From assembly GCA_020205615.1 (NCBI GenBank), contig CM035167.1, forward strand, positions 33,148,103-33,212,102: a stretch of DNA of 64,000 nt, in the 5' to 3' direction. Origin of the DNA: Panax quinquefolius. Its lineage: Eukaryota; Streptophyta; Magnoliopsida; Apiales; Araliaceae. The position numbers and the translations under genes were made by a program. Positions 57,986 to 64,000 of this stretch are shown in pieces. The notes beneath the pieces are model-generated. The model worked only from the letters and a program-made list of their open reading frames with translations. It was not told the DNA's origin and searched no databases. Each line of letters begins with the position of its first letter. The stretch's first letter is position 1.

Positions 57986-59868
57986 TGAAAGTAGTATGCA
58001 CACAAGCCAATCATGTTTGATGATAAAGCATATACTTTGTAACAATCTTATTCATTTATTAATAAAAAGTATTAATTTATTAAAGGCTTTTAATTATCTA
58101 CATGATCTTTGTTTTATAATATGTGATAAACCCATAGTTTTAAGCAATGCTTTTAGAATAATGATGATGATCATTCTAATGAGATCTAAATTCTTTGAAA
58201 GCTTAAAACTAAAATAGTTCCCAATCGTTGGATTACTAAATTGGGGATTAGTGAATCCGGATAGATTGGTACATATATTGCTTGCTCATTGGATGAGGAT
58301 GATTGATCTCATGATCATTTGTGTGGAGACACTAAAGCAAGTATGTAGGTGCTTATTAGAGAATAAGTTCAACTTGACGTGGCTCGCTAAGGAATACCTA
58401 ATGGAGTTTTATTTGTCTCATCAATAGGAATTCCTCAGTAGTGATAGTAGTACAAGTAATCCTTGGACTTGAGATCATCATAGTATCTTGTGTATGATAA
58501 GTTATACTTTGACTTATTCCTTAAGACCCTTAGGGTATATCAAAGGGTATGCTTGGGTATAATAAGTTGTATATGGAGATAATGTATGATCAATAAAGAA
58601 TCTACCACTTCTAATAAAAGAAGAGAAATGTCCTATGTGATTCGATAAATGACAACCCAAAGAGTCCTTGGCGGCGAGTAATGAAATTAGAAAGGAGTTT
58701 CTAATTTGCATTATTTGAGTTGTGCATTTAAGAGTCGAAATACATATAATTAAATAAAATAAGACTTGACAAGAATTCCATGTCTTATATTTAATTGGGA
58801 CATTGTATGGTGGAAGGATTGAATTGTACGGTAACTATTTACTCAAAGGTTCTTTTATGATTAATGTTGAAATCTATATTATCTGGAAAGTCGTTGATTG
58901 ATATTGGAGAGCTTATCCCTATTGTAGAATAAATATTATTTAAATAAATTAATTGTTTAATTTATTTATTTAAATAAGATTAGAATTGTTCTAATTGATT
59001 TATTCACAACCCGGTTTAATATGGAGAACCTAAAGGGTCACACCATAAAAGGAAGAATAATTATTTAAGAAGTAAATGGCATAATCGTAATAATATAGTT
59101 ATGTATATTTAATTTAATCTATGGTGATAGAATAAATTAAATAGCTTAATATTATTATTTAATATTTTAGAAATATTAAATATAAATTAATAAGAGGAGT
59201 CTTATTAATATTATTACAATTATTATTATTTTAATTTCTAAAAGAGTTTAGGAATTAATTTAATATAAGTACTCTCATTTATTCCTAATTGGATTAGGAA
59301 GGAAAATTAGTTAAAGGAGTTTAATTAATTATCCCTAATAAGATTAGGGAGCTTAATTAATTAAAAGAATTTAATTAATTAAATAAAACTCAATTCCTTA
59401 ATTGTTAAGATGGGTTGCCCACATCTATAAATAAGAGGAGTCTTAATATGGGTGGTGTGGGTTGTTGACTTTAACAACTACGTAATAATTCCAAGTTGTT
59501 GGGAGTATGCCTTTTCTATAGAGATAGAAAATTAGGGTTAGCCATAACACCCATCTTCTTGAATTTTATTCTTCCTTGGTGGATCACCTCTAAAGGCCAA
59601 ACACATGGGTGGCTAACGTTGATCAAAGGAAGGAACCAAAGCCGGTGGATTCAAGATTGAACGCGAAAGGATTTGGAGGTGAACTTGTACCTGAGGAAGC
59701 TCGATCTTCAAGGGTATGATTTTATTCTTTATCTTTTCGTTTAATTAATAATTGTGCATAAAGGGTGATCCGGGTATATGGTTTGTAAAATTTTTTAAAC
59801 TCTGATTTTACCACGCTTCCGCTAATTTATGCAATTTGATTGCGTTGATGAATATTACAAACCTAACA
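57986..59868 (+). repeat. 3' LTR of C
   Basis: 1883 bp, TGAAAGTAGTATGC...ACCTAACA, followed by the target-site duplication tatat. Confidence 0.95.
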
Positions 59869-60011
59869 TATATCACATAATATCCCTATATACTGACCAA
59901 CTAAAAAAATAAGCTTAGGTAGGACACACTAGCGAAGGATTTACTCGCTCTCCCTCCTCTAGTTTATTCCCCGATCTCATGGAGATCATATCCTAAGCTC
60001 GATACCAACCA
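59869..60011 (-). other. Leader of D, with primer-binding site
   Basis: Resumes D after C. On the minus strand TTGGTATCGAGCTT (about 59995-60008) is the tRNA-Met-type primer site next to the LTR end. The LTR end here reads CATG rather than the CACA of the other copy, which leaves the exact edge uncertain by 2 bp. The total leader from primer site to gag ATG is about 175 bp. Confidence 0.8.
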
Positions 60012-62679
60012 TGACGCCCCCAAAATAGGTATACATCACCTATTCCGATTCGAGTTGTCAATACATGATATGCAGAAACAACTACAACTTTATTATTACA
60101 ACAAGAAAAGCGTGAGTTTGAATACAAATATTATCTTCTAGACAATATCTATACTCAAATAAATCCTCATCACATTTATTGATACATTATTTTACAAAAT
60201 GGTGAGGACTACTAAACAATCCTTTCTAAAACCTTCATTCCATACCCCGACTGCTATCGCTATATTCTCGCCTCCCGAGAAGAAAAATGGAACAAAAAGG
60301 AAAAGGGTGAGCTCAACTAGCCCAATAAAAAGAATATTATGACTAAGATAATATACAACAAATTACCGTTAGTCTTCAACAGGAAAAATCTAATAGAATA
60401 CAATAGACAACAAATTTTAAATCAATATTCGCAGCTGAAATAATAATTCATTAGAAGAGTTAAGTAGAGAATGCAAACTACTATATTCTATGTATGAATT
60501 TAAAAGTTCATCGTTTATCTTTTATCCTGTAACATCAATCAATATACATCCGAATCAAATATTCATCTTTGCACTACAGCCAAAGATATTCATCGATTAA
60601 TCATGTTCATCTAAACACTGCTCATCTTTGCACTACTGACCAAAGATATTCTTCAGAAATCATTCATCTTTGCACTACAGCCCAAAGATATTCAATAATA
60701 TCATCATTTAAGACCGAGGATAATGAAAAATATTTTTTAAAGAAACGAATCCAAAGTGAAACAAAATGACAAGGATTAAGGATTAAGGATTAAGGATTAA
60801 GTACTTTGTTTTATCCATGTTCAAAATACCTCAAAAATAATCATAGTGGTGTAAAATTCAAGAATGATCAAAACATGGATACAATCAAAGCTAGTATCCG
60901 AATAGATATTTTGGACAAAAGAAGAAATTTTATTTTTCTATTGAATAGTGTCAGATATCGTGAATAGTCTTAGTATATGTGAATAAGTAACTCACACACC
61001 AAAAGATAGAAATTCCACAAAAATATCTTCACGCTTCATGAATAGTACTCGTGAATAGTAACTCATAAATAGTAACCCCGACATGAAAAAGTTCCAAATT
61101 TGATAAAAAGTTCCAACCAATATTTCAGCATAATGATATTGAAGAAATAATATCATTTGAGAAGAAAATAACATCCCTTACCTCGAAAGATCAAGATTTC
61201 TAATGAAACAATCAATATAGGCTATGACTTGGACTTGCACCGTATAGCAATACTCAAAGTATACTCAAAATACTCACAAGAATACGCCGATAATATAGAG
61301 AGAAAACTTGATTTACGGTGTGATTTTCAATTCTAACCTAAGCACCTATTTATAGAAATTGCTTAGAACACCAAAGCGAAAATTTAATAAATTAATAATA
61401 AATTTCCTACACATGCCTAGAATCGATTTCACCATCAAACACATGCCACATTCTAGAAAAAGTAAGAAAAACGTTTTTCTAATTTTAAATATTTTAAACT
61501 TCCAAAATCAATTATTTTGGAGCTTGAACTTCAATAATTCATAATAAATAGCCCTTTCATCAAAAAAAAATTCGAATCTAGAGTGTTTTTATAGGAAATT
61601 CAATTCTCTACAACTTTGCGGAAGAAAGTTTTTCCAAATTCAAATAGAAATTGACCAAATCCACAAACCAAGCGATTTTACAAAGCTATAATCAAATTTC
61701 AATCAATAAATGGGGTCCACCATTTACATGTTTAACATGTTTTAAACATTTATTGCAACAAAAATACTCTTCCTCCTCAGTATACTCATATATCCCACAT
61801 TCGCTGTAAAATATCACCATTATTATATTATTAACATATAATAATATATTTAAATGAATTATTTTATCGTAAAAAGATAAAATATCAATTTTCAACAATT
61901 GTCACAATAAAAATTTTCTCCATCTATATCCACATAAAATCAATATTTTCTCATCATATGAATCAATAATTAATTATTCACAAATAATATTACGTAATCA
62001 CAATATCGACAACCGTGCAGTTCCTGTGAAAGAGGGGCTTTCAATAAGAATTTCTTCTTCATGCGCAAGCAATTAGGTGACCAAACCTCTCCTTAGATGT
62101 AACTTTCTAGACATTGTCAATAATGTTATCTAATAATATTATTCGGATAATATGAATTATTGCTTCGATAATGAAAAATAATTTCGCAGTGTAATGACAA
62201 TTATTGAAATAACAACAATATAAAATATCAACGCAGAATTATTAACTCAATAAAATATCGAATAAGAATTACTGTAACCATTATTGAGTAGTGCCTTCTT
62301 CACGTAAGAATCAATAATTGGTGCAATACTGGTGTACATCGTGTTTTAACCACCGGGTATTTTAACAAAGATAATAGCAATAACTACTGCGTTATTTTTA
62401 AACAACTTATATTTGTCATTTTCTTCATCCAATTAAGCTTTTAGTTATGGGGCCCACATACATGGGCTGCTTCGTCATTTAATATTCCCACAAAGATTTA
62501 ATATTCCACGACCAAACGAATATTCCCGACAACAATGAATATTTTATAACCACTTGCATATTTTGAAATATTTGCGTATTTTACCCCTAACTATCCACAT
62601 TAATCACATCAACCCTTACTATTTCAAAATAATAAATAGAGAAAATTAAATTTCATTAATAATAAGTTGGGGTCTTACA
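60012..62679 (-). repeat. 5' LTR of D (2668 bp)
   Basis: Collinear with 43373-46063. Differences are clustered short replacements and indels, not scattered single substitutions (compare 45361-45440 with 61981-62070). It contains a GGATTAA run (four units near 60773-60800) against fewer in the other copy. Confidence 0.92.
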
Positions 62680-63803
62680 ATAGTCATAATTCGAGTTAGA
62701 CAAAAAGAATGAACGTTTGATGATCAGTTAAGTTATAATTAACTGGTATCGTGAATGTAATTGGTATGTAGGATTTAATTCAAGGAACGTATTTTATTAA
62801 AGTGTAATCTACGCACGAGGCAAGTTTCCTACCCCTACGTGTTATCATTGTTCAAGTTTATTATTTACCTTGAGTAAAATCTCATTACTATTATTCAAGT
62901 TCGAATTGTTATATTAAAGATTTATTATCCTTTCACAATATGAAATTGTTATACAATATTTGTTCTATTGTATACTTCTTGAGATTATTATTCAATTTGA
63001 ATATCATTATTGTTGAACCTTGTTAGACTAGCGAATCCTTATTGATTCAACTAGTCCATAGTTGATGAACGTTCTAAATTTCAGAACCCTTGATGAATTA
63101 TCCAAACCAAACTTCCTTTGGTGCGGACTCGAATGTCAAACTGAGATGAACAACCCTGCAAAGGGATTTACTTATGCGTTAGCGTTAAGATATTGTGCAC
63201 GATGATGGTACTAAGGGTGATCCCCTAAGAATGCAGTAGAAAGGTCCATAGTCTTATGACTGTTAAAGGTTTCATGTATAACCCTTGATAACCTAGGACA
63301 TAGTTCAAGGTCTTATGACCCTCAGAAATCTTTTGATTCTTGTTATTCATTCTTGATTCAAAAGTTGAGCTCTTATTCAGAAGTCTTTGATTCCCTCGCA
63401 TGTTATTATACATTGTTATTTCATTATTTTATTTATGGGCAATCATGCTCACTCTTGCTTAATAATAACATTGCAGTTAAGAACGAAAGAACCGATGAGC
63501 CTTCTACTAGTAAAGGCAAGGGCACGATTGGGAAATGTTGAAGACTTGTATTTATGAGATGTTGAATTTATGTGTTAAGACTTGATGTTGTTTAAGACTT
63601 ATTGTTTATGTTTCCGCACAGATGTTTAAGGTTAGTTTAACCTGGGATTGTATTATTATTCGGATGTTGTAACCCTTAAGGGGAAGATTTTATTTCTATC
63701 TATTGCATGGTTTGCATTTATTATGGGTAGATAGATAGATGATATTTGTACAGTGAACACCAAATCCCGTGGAATTGAAGTAGGCGGATTTGGGGGTATC
63801 ACA
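62680..63803 (+). repeat. 3' LTR of B, second part
   Basis: Starts with the duplicated target atagt and matches the 5' LTR from about 35460 to its end. GCTCACTCTTGCT at 63447; ends GGGGGTATCACA. The short flank ttgtt that follows (63804-63808) matches ttatt before the 5' LTR in four of five bases, the likely target-site duplication of B. Confidence 0.93.
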
Positions 63804-63931
63804 TTGTTTCTCTCTCTATAGTTTCTCTTGTGAGTCTAAGTGAATTGGTGAGAATGAAAGAAGAATTAAGCTTCTATTTATAGAAGAAATGACTAAATAG
63901 TAACTAATTCACGAACTATCGAGATTGATTT
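63804..63931 (-). repeat. A'-type LTR, continuation
   Basis: Minus-strand continuation of the LTR cut at 34092. It matches LTR A 4080-4200, with TATA box at 63875-63882 (minus). It is cut at 63931 by a further LTR. Confidence 0.85.
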
Positions 63932-64000
63932 TGTAACAATCCAAGATTTTTTTTTGTAATTTAAAATATTTATTAATTTAAATAAATATTTTATTGATGA
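63932..64000 (+). repeat. Start of another E-type LTR
   Basis: TGTAACAATCCAAG followed by a T-run and 'aaatatttattaatttaaat' parallels the E LTR start at 15654. Only 69 bp are in the window. Its orientation makes it a plus-strand element, or solo LTR, inserted in A'. Confidence 0.7.

Larger units (their letters stand above)
50669..59868 (+). mobile_element. Element C: Ty1/copia (SIRE/Maximus-like), innermost insertion
   Basis: Nearly identical LTRs (1884 and 1883 bp), exact 5-bp target-site duplication tatat (50664-50668 and 59869-59873), tRNA-Met primer site, polypurine tract, and decayed gag, integrase, RT and RNase H in copia order. It interrupts the leader of D and is the youngest insertion in the window. 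Confidence 0.95.
43373..62679 (-). mobile_element. Element D: minus-strand Tekay-type chromovirus, with C inside
   Basis: Two related LTRs (43373-46063 and 60012-62679, minus strand) bracket gag-pol and a primer site. An exact 5-bp target-site duplication atagt flanks it (43368-43372 and 62680-62684) inside B's 3' LTR. Copia C is inserted in its leader between gag and the primer site. Confidence 0.93.

Noticed and set aside
60770..60800. GGATTAA tandem units as an interstitial telomere
   Set aside because: The plant telomere unit is TTTAGGG. This short run lies inside a D LTR and simply varies in copy number between the two LTRs.

Overview
The window is plant nuclear DNA made almost entirely of nested LTR retrotransposons. 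No host gene, tRNA, rRNA or CRISPR array can be supported. The families are Tekay/Del-type Ty3/gypsy chromoviruses with C-terminal chromodomains (A, A', B, D, E, F; G is coding-free but LTR-linked to them), Athila-type gypsy elements (H, I, J; tRNA-Asp-like primer sites, long 3' UTRs ending in a 'TTTGGGGG' block), and SIRE/Maximus-like Ty1/copia (C, K). This mix, the AT-rich sequence and the very long LTRs (1.3-3.4 kb) suggest an angiosperm, probably a eudicot, with a large repeat-rich genome. The species cannot be named from the sequence.

Layout. 1-5771: 3' part of chromovirus A (pol and 3' LTR), inserted in a minus-strand copia LTR K (5772-6506), which itself lies in an antisense Athila remnant J (6507-8838). 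8839-13395: pol-less Athila derivative I. 13396-32522: Athila H (5' LTR, PBS, gag; then PR-RT-RNaseH-IN after an interruption). H is interrupted at 15654-29865 by an E/F composite: E supplies the 5' LTR, an extra ORF and gag; F supplies the integrase tail, chromodomain and an unrelated 3' LTR. G (21340-26578, TSD catat) is inserted in the F part. 32523-63931: a minus-strand A'-type LTR, split by chromovirus B (34093-63803). The 3' LTR of B is split by minus-strand chromovirus D (43373-62679, TSD atagt), and the leader of D is split by copia C (50669-59868, TSD tatat). At 63932 another E-type LTR starts and runs off the window.

The insertion order is therefore I, then H, then A', B, D and C: six levels, four of the junctions supported by exact or near-exact 5-bp target-site duplications. 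Every coding region is broken. The older H, I, E and B gag/ORF1 frames carry in-frame stops but essentially no frameshifts, whereas the young D is full of small frameshifts.

The most unusual biology is in B and E. Both carry an additional ~247-codon ORF between the primer-binding site and gag, encoding an acidic, probably coiled-coil protein with a conserved C-terminal block. Both the extra ORF and gag begin 1-3 nt after a good 3' splice-site consensus in each element. A separate motif, GCTCACYCTT followed by a YAG, lies about 290-355 bp before the 3' end of the LTR in seven LTR types. Together these suggest a splicing-based expression strategy in this retrotransposon lineage.
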